Shown one piece after another: positions 38,280 through 47,200 of a stretch of DNA of 64,000 nt. The position numbers and the translations under genes were made by a program. The DNA is from Flavobacterium terrigena (GTDB taxonomy: Bacteria > Bacteroidota > Bacteroidia > Flavobacteriales > Flavobacteriaceae). Location of the stretch: contig NZ_FNYA01000002.1 of assembly GCF_900108955.1 (NCBI RefSeq), forward strand, positions 124,001 through 188,000, read 5' to 3'. Each line of letters begins with the position of its first letter. Position 1 is the first letter of the stretch. The notes below the pieces were generated by a model. The model was not told where the DNA came from, made no database searches, and was given only the letters and a program-made list of their open reading frames with translations.

Positions 38280-38969
38280 ATGAAAAACTTAAAATCAATT
38301 ATCGCAACTGCAATTATTACATTATCAATAAGTTGCACAAACAGTCAAAGTTACAAAAGTGTTAATGCTACAGAATTTAAAGCAACTATTACAAAAACGG
38401 ATGATGCCCAAATTTTAGACGTAAGAACGCCTAGTGAATACGCGAATGGAAAAATTGCAGATGCTAAAAACGTAGATTGGAACGGAGATTCTTTTGATAC
38501 TCAAGTCGCTAATTTAGACAAAACAAAACCAGTTTTCGTATATTGTTTAAGTGGTGGAAGAAGCAAAAAAGCAGCTAATCATTTAGTCGATTTAGGTTTT
38601 AAAAACGTTATCGAATTAGATGGTGGTTATATGGCTTGGGAAAAAGCGAATCCGAAAACTAATGCCGTTTGGTCTGGAATGACACAAGAAGAATACAACA
38701 AACTAATGGTTTCAGACAAAACAGTTGTGATTGATTTTTATGCAGAATGGTGTGGACCATGTAAAAAAATGGCGCCTTATTTAGATAAAATGAGTAAAGA
38801 AATGGCTGATAAAGTAATCATTCACAGAATTGATGCTGATAAAAACAAATCGTTATTTAACGCGTTAGGTTACCAAGGTTTACCAGTTATAATTGTGATT
38901 AAAAACGGAAAACAAACCTTCTTTAAAAACGAATTTGTTAGCGAAGAAGATTTAAGAAAAGCATTATAG
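38280..38969 (+). CDS. Rhodanese-thioredoxin fusion lipoprotein
   Basis: 229 residues. Lipobox SISC with Cys19 directs it to the envelope. Residues 26-125 are a rhodanese domain with the active loop CLSGGRS (Cys89); residues 135-229 are a thioredoxin domain with WCGPC at 157-161. Both redox-active Cys sets are intact. A joint role in periplasmic sulfur relay or disulfide reduction is likely but inferred. It follows recF by 4 bases, which may only reflect compaction. Confidence 0.9.
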   Translation: MKNLKSIIATAIITLSISCTNSQSYKSVNATEFKATITKTDDAQILDVRTPSEYANGKIADAKNVDWNGDSFDTQVANLDKTKPVFVYCLSGGRSKKAANHLVDLGFKNVIELDGGYMAWEKANPKTNAVWSGMTQEEYNKLMVSDKTVVIDFYAEWCGPCKKMAPYLDKMSKEMADKVIIHRIDADKNKSLFNALGYQGLPVIIVIKNGKQTFFKNEFVSEEDLRKAL

Positions 38970-39025
38970 TAAAAAGTTTTCAGTCTCAGTTTTCAGTTTT
39001 TCAGAAAGCTTCAAAAAATAAAAAC
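38970..39025. other. Spacer with TTTTCAG oligomer tract
   Basis: Contains four near-repeats of (T)CAGTTT between the thioredoxin and murB genes. No stem-loop. The same kind of low-complexity spacer occurs at 40040 with another unit. Confidence 0.45.
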
Positions 39026-40039
39026 ATGAATATCGTACAACAACAATCGTTAAAAAAATATAACACATTTGGTATTGAAGCTTTTGCAACTGAATTTTGC
39101 GAAGTGAATTCGGTTCCAGATTTAGCTGAAGTTTTACAAGAAAATAAGCATAAAAAACTCTTTATTTTAGGCGGTGGAAGCAACATGCTTTTGACTCAAA
39201 ATATTGATGCTTTAGTATTACATATTAACAACAAAGGCATTGAAGTTATTGATGAAAACGACGATTTTGTTTGGGTAAAAGGAAATGCTGGTGAAGTTTG
39301 GCACGAATTTGTTCAGTTTTGTATCCAGAAAAATTACGGTGGAATTGAGAATTTATCTCTAATTCCGGGGAATGTAGGTGCAACTCCAATTCAGAATATT
39401 GGTGCGTATGGTGTAGAAATTAAAGACACTTTTGTTTCTTGTGAAGCTATGAAAATTGACACACAAGAAATTACAACTTTCGATAAAACGGCTTGTAAAT
39501 TTGGCTATAGAGAAAGTGTTTTTAAAGCCGAATTGAAAAACCAATATGTGATTTTATCAGTTGTTTTCAAACTAACGAAAAACAATCACAAACTAAATAC
39601 TTCTTACGGTGCGATTGACACAGAATTAGAAAATATGGGTATTGAAAACCCAACTATTCAAGAGGTAAGCAAAGCTGTAATTGCGATTCGCGAAAGCAAA
39701 TTACCAAATCCGAAAGAATTAGGAAATAGCGGAAGTTTCTTTAAAAACCCAATTGTTCCGATTGAAGTTTACGAAAAAGCGAAAGCAGAATATCCAGAAA
39801 TTCCACATTATCCTGTTTCAGAAACGCATGTAAAAGTTCCTGCAGGTTGGCTAATTGAACAAGCTGGATTTAAGGGCAAACGTTTTGGCGATGCAGGAAT
39901 TCACACCAAACAAGCTTTAGTTTTAGTGAATTACGGAAATGCGACTGGAAACGAAATTTGGACCGTAGCACAAAATATTCAGAAAACTATTTTAGAAAAA
40001 TACGGAATTAGTATTGAAGCGGAAGTGAATGTCATTTAA
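39026..40039 (+). CDS. murB: UDP-N-acetylenolpyruvoylglucosamine reductase
   Basis: 337 residues. FAD-dependent reduction of UDP-GlcNAc-enolpyruvate to UDP-MurNAc, the second committed step of peptidoglycan synthesis. FAD-binding motifs KYNTFGIEAFA, GGGSNMLLT and IPGNVGATPIQNIGAYGVE; catalytic Tyr/Arg in CKFGYRES, Ser in GNSGSFFKNP and terminal Glu region SIEAEVNVI fit type I MurB as in E. coli. Confidence 0.96.
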   Translation: MNIVQQQSLKKYNTFGIEAFATEFCEVNSVPDLAEVLQENKHKKLFILGGGSNMLLTQNIDALVLHINNKGIEVIDENDDFVWVKGNAGEVWHEFVQFCIQKNYGGIENLSLIPGNVGATPIQNIGAYGVEIKDTFVSCEAMKIDTQEITTFDKTACKFGYRESVFKAELKNQYVILSVVFKLTKNNHKLNTSYGAIDTELENMGIENPTIQEVSKAVIAIRESKLPNPKELGNSGSFFKNPIVPIEVYEKAKAEYPEIPHYPVSETHVKVPAGWLIEQAGFKGKRFGDAGIHTKQALVLVNYGNATGNEIWTVAQNIQKTILEKYGISIEAEVNVI

Positions 40040-40090
40040 TTTACGATTTGTGATTTACGATTTACGAAGTCAACTTAAACTATAAATAAA
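40040..40090. other. Spacer with TTTACGAT oligomer tract
   Basis: Holds TTTACGATTTGTGATTTACG and a further copy of the 8-base unit before the paiB-like start codon at 40091. No hairpin or ORF. Confidence 0.5.
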
Positions 40091-40702
40091 ATGTACATAC
40101 CAGATATTTATCTAAACGAAAATCGAAGTGAAATTTTACGTTTTATTGAAGAAAATAGTTTTGCCATTCTTGTCAATCAATCAAATGATAAAATAAACGC
40201 GACGCATATTCCTTTGTTTATTGAAGAAAGCAATAACAATCAACTTATTTTATCTGGACATATTTCTAAATTAAATCCACAAAGTGAAAATTTCGCAGAA
40301 AACGGAAATGTTTTAGCCATTTTTTCTGGTGCACATTCTTATATTTCTTCTTCTTGGTATGATTATGAAGAAGTGCCAACTTGGAATTACCTAGCCGTTC
40401 ATGTGGAAGGAAAAATCGAAATACTAAACGAAGAACAAAAGCTTTTACATTTAGAAAATTTAGTCAATAAATACGAGAAAAACAGCGAAAAACCAATTTC
40501 GACGAAATCACTTTCTAAAGAAACAATGAGTCAAGCTAACGGAATATTGGCATTTAATATCATTGTACAAAACATAGATGCTGTGAAAAAATTGTCTCAA
40601 AATAAAAGCGAGAACAATAAAAAAAGTATCATTTCGCATTTAGAGAAATCAGAAAATGAAGGTGCGAAAAGTATTGCAAACGAAATGAAAAATATTCGAT
40701 GA
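40091..40702 (+). CDS. PaiB-like FMN-binding protein
   Basis: 203 residues. MYIPDIYLNENRSEILRFI..., INATHIPLF, SGAHSYISSSWYDYEEVPTWNYLAVHVEG and KLSQNKSE are diagnostic for the FMN-binding split-barrel family of Bacillus PaiB, called a negative transcriptional regulator. No partner paiA-like acetyltransferase is adjacent. Regulatory versus enzymatic role is unresolved. Overlaps the next gene by 4 bases (ATGA). Confidence 0.88.
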   Translation: MYIPDIYLNENRSEILRFIEENSFAILVNQSNDKINATHIPLFIEESNNNQLILSGHISKLNPQSENFAENGNVLAIFSGAHSYISSSWYDYEEVPTWNYLAVHVEGKIEILNEEQKLLHLENLVNKYEKNSEKPISTKSLSKETMSQANGILAFNIIVQNIDAVKKLSQNKSENNKKSIISHLEKSENEGAKSIANEMKNIR

Positions 40703-41172
40703 GCATATTTAAAATATTTTGTTCAAAAAAGTTTCAAAAAAATGTTGCGATTTATATTTCTGAAAAAAATTCTGAAATAATAATTGCGCCTCTATATCAA
40801 GAAGGTATAAATGGAATAATTTTCGAACAAGAAAACTGCATTATAATTCCATTTAATAGTTCTTTTGAAGAAATTGGTGAAAAAGTAAAAACTCAATTTC
40901 ATCTATTTAAAATTATAAAAAACAGAACTTTAAAAAAATATTGGTCAGCTTTTGAAGCAAGCAAAGAAAAAACTAAAGTTTCTTTTGAAAAAAATTACAC
41001 AAGAATATCAGTCTCTGGAGCAAATGAATATAATATTATATTTAATTTAGAAACTAATTTCATTAATTTGTCCAAATTAGAAATACACTCAAGTATATCA
41101 GCATTTTGCGACAATTATGAACTTGGAAAATTAATTATGAAAATTTACAATTCAGAAATTATCACAAACTAA
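40699..41172 (+). CDS. Hypothetical protein, faint CdiI/DUF1436-like pattern
   Basis: 157 residues, no signal peptide or membrane segment. It starts inside the stop of the paiB-like gene (ATGA), so it is cotranslated. The stretch SFEEIGEKVKTQFHLFK, then LKKYWSAFEASKEKTKVSFEKNYTRISVSG, has a weak likeness to contact-dependent-inhibition immunity proteins of the DUF1436 kind, but no toxin gene is near. More AT-rich than neighbours, which hints at recent arrival. Function open. Confidence 0.65.
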   Translation: MSIFKIFCSKKFQKNVAIYISEKNSEIIIAPLYQEGINGIIFEQENCIIIPFNSSFEEIGEKVKTQFHLFKIIKNRTLKKYWSAFEASKEKTKVSFEKNYTRISVSGANEYNIIFNLETNFINLSKLEIHSSISAFCDNYELGKLIMKIYNSEIITN

Positions 41173-41204
41173 ACCCAAACTCTTTTAAACCTTTAAAATT
41201 AAAC

Positions 41205-41235
41205 TTGAAATTCTAAACAAATAAGCCTAAATTTG
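41205..41235 (+). promoter_or_regulatory. Bacteroidota-type promoter of the GT2 gene
   Basis: TTG at 41205-41207, 20 bases, TAAATTTG at 41228-41235. The gene starts 19 bases later and has AAAGGAAC just before ATG, one of the few Shine-Dalgarno-like sequences in the window. Confidence 0.6.
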
Positions 41236-41254
41236 CACAACTTTTAAAAGGAAC

Positions 41255-42370
41255 ATGGAAACAACTTTACTTATACTTTTTATTGCATTTTTAGTTTTTT
41301 TTGTCATTCAATTCGTTTATCAATCGTTTGTTTTTACTCGTTTTTCGTTTGTACAATCGAAAAAAGACACACCAAAAAGCATTCCGGTTTCGGTAATTGT
41401 TTGCGCTAAAAATGAATTTGAAAACTTAAAAAAACATCTTCCTGTTTTAGTTTCTCAAAACTATCCAAACTACGAATTGGTACTAATTGACGATGCTTCA
41501 AACGATGAAACTTTAGATTTATTAGAAGAATATGAAAAACAATATTCGTTTATTAAATTAGTCAAAGTCAAAAACAATGAAGCATTTTGGGGAAATAAAA
41601 AATTCGCCTTAACCTTAGGAATTAAAGCCGCAAAAAACGAATACTTATTATTCACAGATGCTGATTGTTGCCCAACCTCAGAAAACTGGATTTCGGAAAT
41701 GACATCCCATTTTTCATTCAAAAGAACTATCGTTTTAGGTTATGGCGCTTACGATAAAATTAAAGGTTCATTCTTAAATAAAATCATTCGTTACGAAACC
41801 GTTTTAACAGCCATTCAATATTTTTCTTGGGCAAAAATAGGTAAACCTTATATGGGCGTTGGTCGAAATTTAGCGTATAAAAAATCAGAGTTTTTCAACG
41901 TAAACGGATTTATCAATCACATTAGAGTACGTTCTGGTGATGATGATTTATTTATTAACGAAGCCGCAAATAAATCGAATACAGCAATTTGTTATAATCC
42001 TGAAAGTTTCACGTATTCAAAACCAAAAACCACTTACAAAGATTGGTTTAATCAGAAAAGAAGACACGTTTCTACAGCGAAATTATACAAAGGCTTTGAT
42101 AAATTTCAATTGGCTTTATTTTTTATTTCACAAGTACTTTGTATTACATTGGCAATAATTTTATTATCTTTCCAATACAATTGGATTATTGTAGCCAGCG
42201 TTTTAGGATTCCGATATATTTTTAATTGGATTGTTTTCGGTTACGGAGCCGCAAAATTAAACGAAAAAGATGTTATTGTTTGGTATCCGATTTTTGAAAT
42301 TATTTTAATTATTACACAAATCAGAGTGGCATTTACCAATCTGATTTTTAAACCAGTACATTGGAAGTAA
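41255..42370 (+). CDS. Family 2 glycosyltransferase, membrane-bound
   Basis: 371 residues. N-terminal membrane helix (4-24), then a GT-A domain: VSVIVCAKNEFENLKK, VLIDDASNDET, FTDADCCPTSENW (DxD-type metal site), and the processive-type FNQKRRHVSTAKLY near residue 270. Two or three C-terminal membrane segments follow. It transfers sugar from a nucleotide sugar to a membrane acceptor, substrate unknown. Its last 10 bases overlap the sigma-factor gene. Confidence 0.9.
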   Translation: METTLLILFIAFLVFFVIQFVYQSFVFTRFSFVQSKKDTPKSIPVSVIVCAKNEFENLKKHLPVLVSQNYPNYELVLIDDASNDETLDLLEEYEKQYSFIKLVKVKNNEAFWGNKKFALTLGIKAAKNEYLLFTDADCCPTSENWISEMTSHFSFKRTIVLGYGAYDKIKGSFLNKIIRYETVLTAIQYFSWAKIGKPYMGVGRNLAYKKSEFFNVNGFINHIRVRSGDDDLFINEAANKSNTAICYNPESFTYSKPKTTYKDWFNQKRRHVSTAKLYKGFDKFQLALFFISQVLCITLAIILLSFQYNWIIVASVLGFRYIFNWIVFGYGAAKLNEKDVIVWYPIFEIILIITQIRVAFTNLIFKPVHWK

Positions 42371-42924
42371 AACAAGAAAAAATACTTAAAAATATACAAA
42401 AAGCAAAACTGGGCGATCAAGTTGCTTTTACTTTTCTTCTCGATTTTTATTGGAATGAAGTGTACGGTTATATGCTAAAACGCACGGAAAACGAAACCGA
42501 TACAGATGATATCGTAATTGAAACTTTCGCGAAAGCATTTGATAAAATCGGGACTTATAATCCAGAATTTGGTTTTAATACTTGGTTAATTACGATTGCT
42601 AAAAACGTACATATTGATATGCTTCGCAAGAAAAAATCGACGTTATTTTTAGAAATCACGGATGAAGAAGATAGTTTAGCGAATCAAGTTTTAGATGAAA
42701 CACCAACCGTTGAAGATAAATTAATTACCGAACAAAATTTATCAAAATTACTACAACAAATTAAACAGCTAAAACCTGCATATCAAGAAGTTATTCAACT
42801 GCGTTATTTCCAAGAAATGACTTATCAAGACATGGCAGAACAATTGAATGAACCATTGAATAATATCAAAATTAAACTACTTCGTGCTAAAAAATTATTA
42901 GCCGAAATTATTAGTGAGAAATAG
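42361..42924 (+). CDS. ECF-type RNA polymerase sigma factor
   Basis: 187 residues from TTG at 42361, which lies within the GT2 stop region; no ATG occurs before the conserved region 2. Region 2: TFLLDFYWNEVYGYMLKRTENETDTDDIVIETFAKAFDKIGTYNPEFGFNTWLITIAKNVHIDMLRKKK. Region 4: PAYQEVIQLRYFQEMTYQDMAEQLNEPLNNIKIKLLRAKKLL. No anti-sigma gene is adjacent, so control may be transcriptional or through the coupled GT2 gene. Targets unknown. Confidence 0.9.
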   Translation: MEVKQEKILKNIQKAKLGDQVAFTFLLDFYWNEVYGYMLKRTENETDTDDIVIETFAKAFDKIGTYNPEFGFNTWLITIAKNVHIDMLRKKKSTLFLEITDEEDSLANQVLDETPTVEDKLITEQNLSKLLQQIKQLKPAYQEVIQLRYFQEMTYQDMAEQLNEPLNNIKIKLLRAKKLLAEIISEK

Positions 42925-42975
42925 ATTTTCACTTCATAAAAATTTTCATTAGGTTTGGCAAAACTTAAAAACCAA

Positions 42976-44220
42976 ATGGAAAACTTTACTTTTTCTGAAA
43001 AACTAAAACATCTTTTTTCAATTCCTGTTATCATTGCCGCTTTAGGTTATTTTGTAGATATTTACGATTTATTACTTTTCGGAATTGTTCGCGTGCCGAG
43101 TTTAAACTCCTTGGGATTAAATGCGGACGAAGTTGGCACAACCATCATCAATTGGCAAATGACTGGTTTATTAATTGGTGGAATTCTTTGGGGAATATTA
43201 GGCGATAAAAAAGGACGACTTTCTGTATTATTTGGATCTATTTTAGTGTATTCCTTAGCGAATATTGCTTGCGGATTTTTACCACAATTTCCTCAAGAAA
43301 ATATCGTAACCATTTACGCTGCATTACGTTTTATTGCGGGAATTGGTTTAGCTGGCGAATTAGGAGCTGGAATCACATTAGTTTCCGAATCGTTACCAAA
43401 AAGTTTACGCGCCATTGGAACTTCAATTGTGGCTGGATTTGGATTATTAGGAGCCGTTGTCGCGCAATTAACCGTTCAAATGACTTCAGAATGGACAACT
43501 TCTTATTTTATTGGTGGCGCATTAGGCTTGGCTTTACTAGTTTTAAGAGTTAGTGTTTCCGAATCTGGAATTTATAAAGATATTGAGCACGATTCTTCCG
43601 TAAAAAAAGGAAATTTTTTCATGCTTTTCAACTCAAAAACACGTTTTATAAAATATTTAAAATGCATTTTAATTGGTTTACCCACTTGGTATTGCATTGG
43701 AATTTTAGCTTTAATGGCGAATCAATTTGCAGCAGCCATGGGAATTGAAAACTTAGTTCCAGGAAAAGCAATTATGTGGGGATACATTGGAATTTCTGTA
43801 GGTGATTTTGCTAGTGGAATTATTTCACATTATTTAAAATCGAGAAAAAAAGCTATTTTTTATATGCTACTTTTCACCATTATTGGTGTAGGTTTATTAC
43901 TTTCAGGCTTTGCAAAAACAGAAAATTCTTATTACTTTTTCTGCGCTTGGTTTGGATTAGGAACGGGTTATTGGGCGATGTTTGTTACAGTTGGCGCAGA
44001 GCAATTTGGAACAAATATTCGAAGCACAGCTGCAACTACAATTCCGAATATGGTTCGAGGATTATTACCTGTAATGTTAATTGGTTTTGATTTTTTCAAG
44101 CCAACTTCTGGCGTGATTAATAGCGCCATCATTGTTGGAATAATTGTTTTTATTCTAGCTATTTACGCCACTTTAACCATTGCAGAAACGCACGACATCG
44201 ACATGAATTATACAGAATAA
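42976..44220 (+). CDS. Major facilitator superfamily transporter (metabolite:H+ symporter type)
   Basis: 414 residues from ATG at 42976; a TTG seven codons earlier is open but less likely. Twelve predicted helices. The loop 2-3 motif reads GDKKGRLS (form of GxxxDrxGRR), and RFIAGIGLAGELGAGITLVSE is typical of the sugar/metabolite-symporter branch. Substrate unknown; resembles the transporters in Bacteroidota annotated for sugars or organic acids. Confidence 0.9.
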   Translation: MENFTFSEKLKHLFSIPVIIAALGYFVDIYDLLLFGIVRVPSLNSLGLNADEVGTTIINWQMTGLLIGGILWGILGDKKGRLSVLFGSILVYSLANIACGFLPQFPQENIVTIYAALRFIAGIGLAGELGAGITLVSESLPKSLRAIGTSIVAGFGLLGAVVAQLTVQMTSEWTTSYFIGGALGLALLVLRVSVSESGIYKDIEHDSSVKKGNFFMLFNSKTRFIKYLKCILIGLPTWYCIGILALMANQFAAAMGIENLVPGKAIMWGYIGISVGDFASGIISHYLKSRKKAIFYMLLFTIIGVGLLLSGFAKTENSYYFFCAWFGLGTGYWAMFVTVGAEQFGTNIRSTAATTIPNMVRGLLPVMLIGFDFFKPTSGVINSAIIVGIIVFILAIYATLTIAETHDIDMNYTE

Positions 44221-44312
44221 TTTAACAAAATTATCATTTTATTGAATTTTTGGCACGATTATTTCATAAGGTTTAAATTATACACAAGTACCAACCTTAA
44301 AAACTATATATT

Positions 44313-45143
44313 ATGTCAAACTTCAACGTACAAGACGAAAAATGGCTAGAAATTGCCTTCGAAAACAGAAACAAAGCTTACGGTGCTTATCAATTAAGAA
44401 AAGAAAGTGACGCTACAACAATTAAAGCGATGCTTATCACTTTCGGAGCTCTTGCTTTTGGAATTGGATTGTTTTCATTTACCACTCCAGAACCAAAACC
44501 AATTATTGAACCTAAACCAAATGAGCTACCAGATTTCGTAAGGATTGTAGAATTAACTCCAGTTGCCGAACCAAATCCAATCATAAGAAAAGGAACAGAT
44601 AATCCAAGGTTAAATTTAACTCCTGATAAAGTTCCGCCAGTTGTAGTAGACAGACCAAATGTTAAACCAATTGAAGAACCAGAAAAACCAGATAATTCAA
44701 CTCCATTCAATCCAAACGGAGACGTAAATGGAAATCCTGGTCCGATTGGAGATCCAAAAGGAATAGAAATTCCATTACCAGCAAATCCTGGAACAGAAAC
44801 AGGAACATCAACTACAACAATTTACAGAGGTACATTTGGTGTAGAAGCAAGTTTCCCTGGAGGAATTAACAAGTTCAGAACTTTTATTGCCGAAAACTAT
44901 AAAGTGCCAAGCTCTTTTAACAAAGATGTTTTATCAATTGAATTGGTTTTTATCATTGAAAAAGACGGTTCAATGACCGATATTAGAATGGTAAGCAAAG
45001 GCGACAAAGCATTAGAAAAAGAAGCGATTAGAGTATTAAAAGCCATGAATAAAAAATGGACACCAGGAAAAGTAAATGGTGAAATTGTTCGAAGCGAAAA
45101 AAGACTTCCAATACAAATTAGCCTTGTTGAAACTGAAGATTAA
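44313..45143 (+). CDS. TonB-family energy transducer
   Basis: 276 residues. N-terminus EKWLEIAFENRNKAYGAYQLRKE is the flavobacterial TonB signature; one membrane helix at about 35-52. A Pro/Glu-rich spacer (65-165) spans the periplasm, and the C-terminal TonB domain (about 180-270) has ASFPGGINKFRTFIAENY and IVFIIEKDGSMTD-like and RVLKAMNKKWTPGKVNG motifs. No exbB/exbD beside it. It could energise receptors such as those at 5612 and 21528. Confidence 0.92.
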   Translation: MSNFNVQDEKWLEIAFENRNKAYGAYQLRKESDATTIKAMLITFGALAFGIGLFSFTTPEPKPIIEPKPNELPDFVRIVELTPVAEPNPIIRKGTDNPRLNLTPDKVPPVVVDRPNVKPIEEPEKPDNSTPFNPNGDVNGNPGPIGDPKGIEIPLPANPGTETGTSTTTIYRGTFGVEASFPGGINKFRTFIAENYKVPSSFNKDVLSIELVFIIEKDGSMTDIRMVSKGDKALEKEAIRVLKAMNKKWTPGKVNGEIVRSEKRLPIQISLVETED

Positions 45144-45168
45144 TATTACAACTACATCTTAATTTTTG

Positions 45169-45207
45169 AAACCACAAAATGCATTTTATTTTGTGGTTTT
45201 TTTATGA
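45169..45207 (+). terminator. Intrinsic terminator
   Basis: AAACCACAAAAT (45169-45180) pairs with ATTTTGTGGTTT (45188-45199), followed by T7. A TATATTTG -7-like element for lipA follows at 45228-45235. Confidence 0.92.
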
Positions 45208-45257
45208 ATATTCTTTATTACGTTTTGTATATTTGCAACAGATTTTAGATTAAAATT

Positions 45258-46124
45258 ATGGCAACAGAAAGCGTATTTCCTCCTACTCCAAAACCAAAAT
45301 GGTTACGTGTAAAATTACCCGTTGGACAAAAATATACTGAACTTAGAGGTTTAGTAGACAAATACAAATTAAATACCATTTGTGCTTCTGGTAGTTGCCC
45401 GAACATGGGTGAATGTTGGGGTGAAGGAACCGCAACGTTTATGATTTTAGGAAATATTTGTACGCGTTCTTGTGGATTTTGTGGTGTAAAAACTGGTCGT
45501 CCTGAAAATGTAGATTGGGAAGAACCAGAAAAAGTAGCGCGTTCAATCAAAATCATGAATATCAAACACGCCGTAATTACAAGTGTGGATAGAGATGATT
45601 TAAAAGATATGGGAACCATTATTTGGGCAGAAACTGTGAAAGCTATCCGAAGAATGAACCCAAAAACAACTTTAGAAACTTTGATTCCTGATTTTCAAGG
45701 AAGCGAAAAACATCTAGATAAAATTATCGAAGTGGCTCCAGAAGTCGTTTCTCACAATATTGAAACCGTAAGAAGACTTACTCGTGAAGTGCGAATTCAA
45801 GCAAAATACGATAAAAGTTTAGCGGTTTTAAAATACTTAAAAGAACAAGGATTAAACCGTACGAAATCGGGAATCATGTTAGGTTTAGGTGAAACTGAAG
45901 AAGAAGTAATTCAGACTTTACACGATTTAAAAGACGCAAAAGTTGATGTAGTTACGATTGGTCAATATTTACAACCAAGTAAAAAACATTTACCAGTTAA
46001 AGAATTCATTACGCCTGAGCAATTTGAAAAATATGAAAAAATTGGTAAAGAATTAGGTTTCATTCATGTAGAAAGCGGTCCGTTAGTTCGTTCATCTTAT
46101 CATGCAGAAAAACATATTCACTAA
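45258..46124 (+). CDS. lipA: Lipoyl synthase
   Basis: 288 residues. Radical-SAM enzyme inserting two sulfurs into protein-bound octanoyl groups. The auxiliary cluster Cys are C42, C47, C53 ([13 protein letters not shown]), the SAM cluster Cys C68, C72, C75 (CTRSCGFC), and the C-terminal RSSYHA Ser supplies the last ligand of the auxiliary cluster. Standard length. Confidence 0.97.
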   Translation: MATESVFPPTPKPKWLRVKLPVGQKYTELRGLVDKYKLNTICASGSCPNMGECWGEGTATFMILGNICTRSCGFCGVKTGRPENVDWEEPEKVARSIKIMNIKHAVITSVDRDDLKDMGTIIWAETVKAIRRMNPKTTLETLIPDFQGSEKHLDKIIEVAPEVVSHNIETVRRLTREVRIQAKYDKSLAVLKYLKEQGLNRTKSGIMLGLGETEEEVIQTLHDLKDAKVDVVTIGQYLQPSKKHLPVKEFITPEQFEKYEKIGKELGFIHVESGPLVRSSYHAEKHIH

Positions 46125-46157
46125 GATTTAATCTTATCAAATAAATAAAATAAAAAT

Positions 46158-47162
46158 TTGAAAATACGTGTCGCTATTAATGGTTTTGGAAGAATTGGAA
46201 GAAATTTATTCCGATTATTACTGAATCATCCCAACATAGAAGTTGTTGCTATTAATGATATTGCGGATATAAAAACCATGAGTCATTTAGTAAAATACGA
46301 CAGTATTCATGGTGTTTTACAGCGTTCAATTTCAGTTGAAAACGAAACTTTAATTATAGACGATTTAAAATTTCAATTTTTCCACGAAAGTGATATTTCA
46401 AAATTGCCTTGGAAAGCTTTAAATATCGATTTTGTTATTGAAGCTACAGGAAAATTCAAGACTACAGAAACCGCACAATTACATATTTCGGCAGGAGCCA
46501 AAAAAGTAATTTTATCTGCACCACCTGAAGATGAAAAAATAAAAACAGTTGTTTTAGGTGTTAACGAACATATTTTAGACGGTTCGGAAACTATTATTTC
46601 CAATGCAAGTTGTACGACTAATAATGCGGCGCCAATGCTGAAAATTATTCAAGAATTATGCGGTATTGAACAAGCATATATTACAACGGTTCACTCCTAC
46701 ACTACTGATCAAAGTTTACATGATCAACCACATAAAGATTTAAGACGCGCTCGCGGTGCATCGCAATCTATAATTCCAACTACAACTGGTGCTGCGAAAG
46801 CTATAACTAAAATTTTTCCAGAATTAGATGGTAAAATTGGTGGCTGTGGAATTCGTGTTCCGGTTCCAGATGGTTCTTTGACTGATATTACATTCAATGT
46901 CAACCGAAAAGTTTCAATTGAAGAAATCAATTTAGCATTTAAAAAAGCTTCTGAAAATGAATTTAAAAACATATTAGCTTACACCGAAGATCCAATTGTT
47001 TCTGTAGATATTATAGGAAACACCAATTCTTGCGTTTTTGACGCACAACTAACATCAGTTATCGATAAAATGGTAAAAATTGTAGGATGGTACGATAATG
47101 AAATTGGCTATTCGTCTCGTCTTGTGGACTTAATTCTTTTTTTATCGAAAAAAAATCATTAA
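46158..47162 (+). CDS. gap: Glyceraldehyde-3-phosphate dehydrogenase
   Basis: 334 residues from TTG at 46158; no ATG is available before the obligatory N-terminal strand MKIRVAINGFGRIGRN. Catalytic Cys152 in SNASCTTN, His179 in TTVHSYT, and NDI after the second strand suggest NAD use. Oxidative phosphorylation of glyceraldehyde 3-phosphate in glycolysis or the reverse. Follows lipA after 33 bases and may share its transcript. Confidence 0.95.
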   Translation: MKIRVAINGFGRIGRNLFRLLLNHPNIEVVAINDIADIKTMSHLVKYDSIHGVLQRSISVENETLIIDDLKFQFFHESDISKLPWKALNIDFVIEATGKFKTTETAQLHISAGAKKVILSAPPEDEKIKTVVLGVNEHILDGSETIISNASCTTNNAAPMLKIIQELCGIEQAYITTVHSYTTDQSLHDQPHKDLRRARGASQSIIPTTTGAAKAITKIFPELDGKIGGCGIRVPVPDGSLTDITFNVNRKVSIEEINLAFKKASENEFKNILAYTEDPIVSVDIIGNTNSCVFDAQLTSVIDKMVKIVGWYDNEIGYSSRLVDLILFLSKKNH

Positions 47163-47200
47163 TTTTAGCCAAAATAATTTCAAGTTTTGAAAGCAAAATA

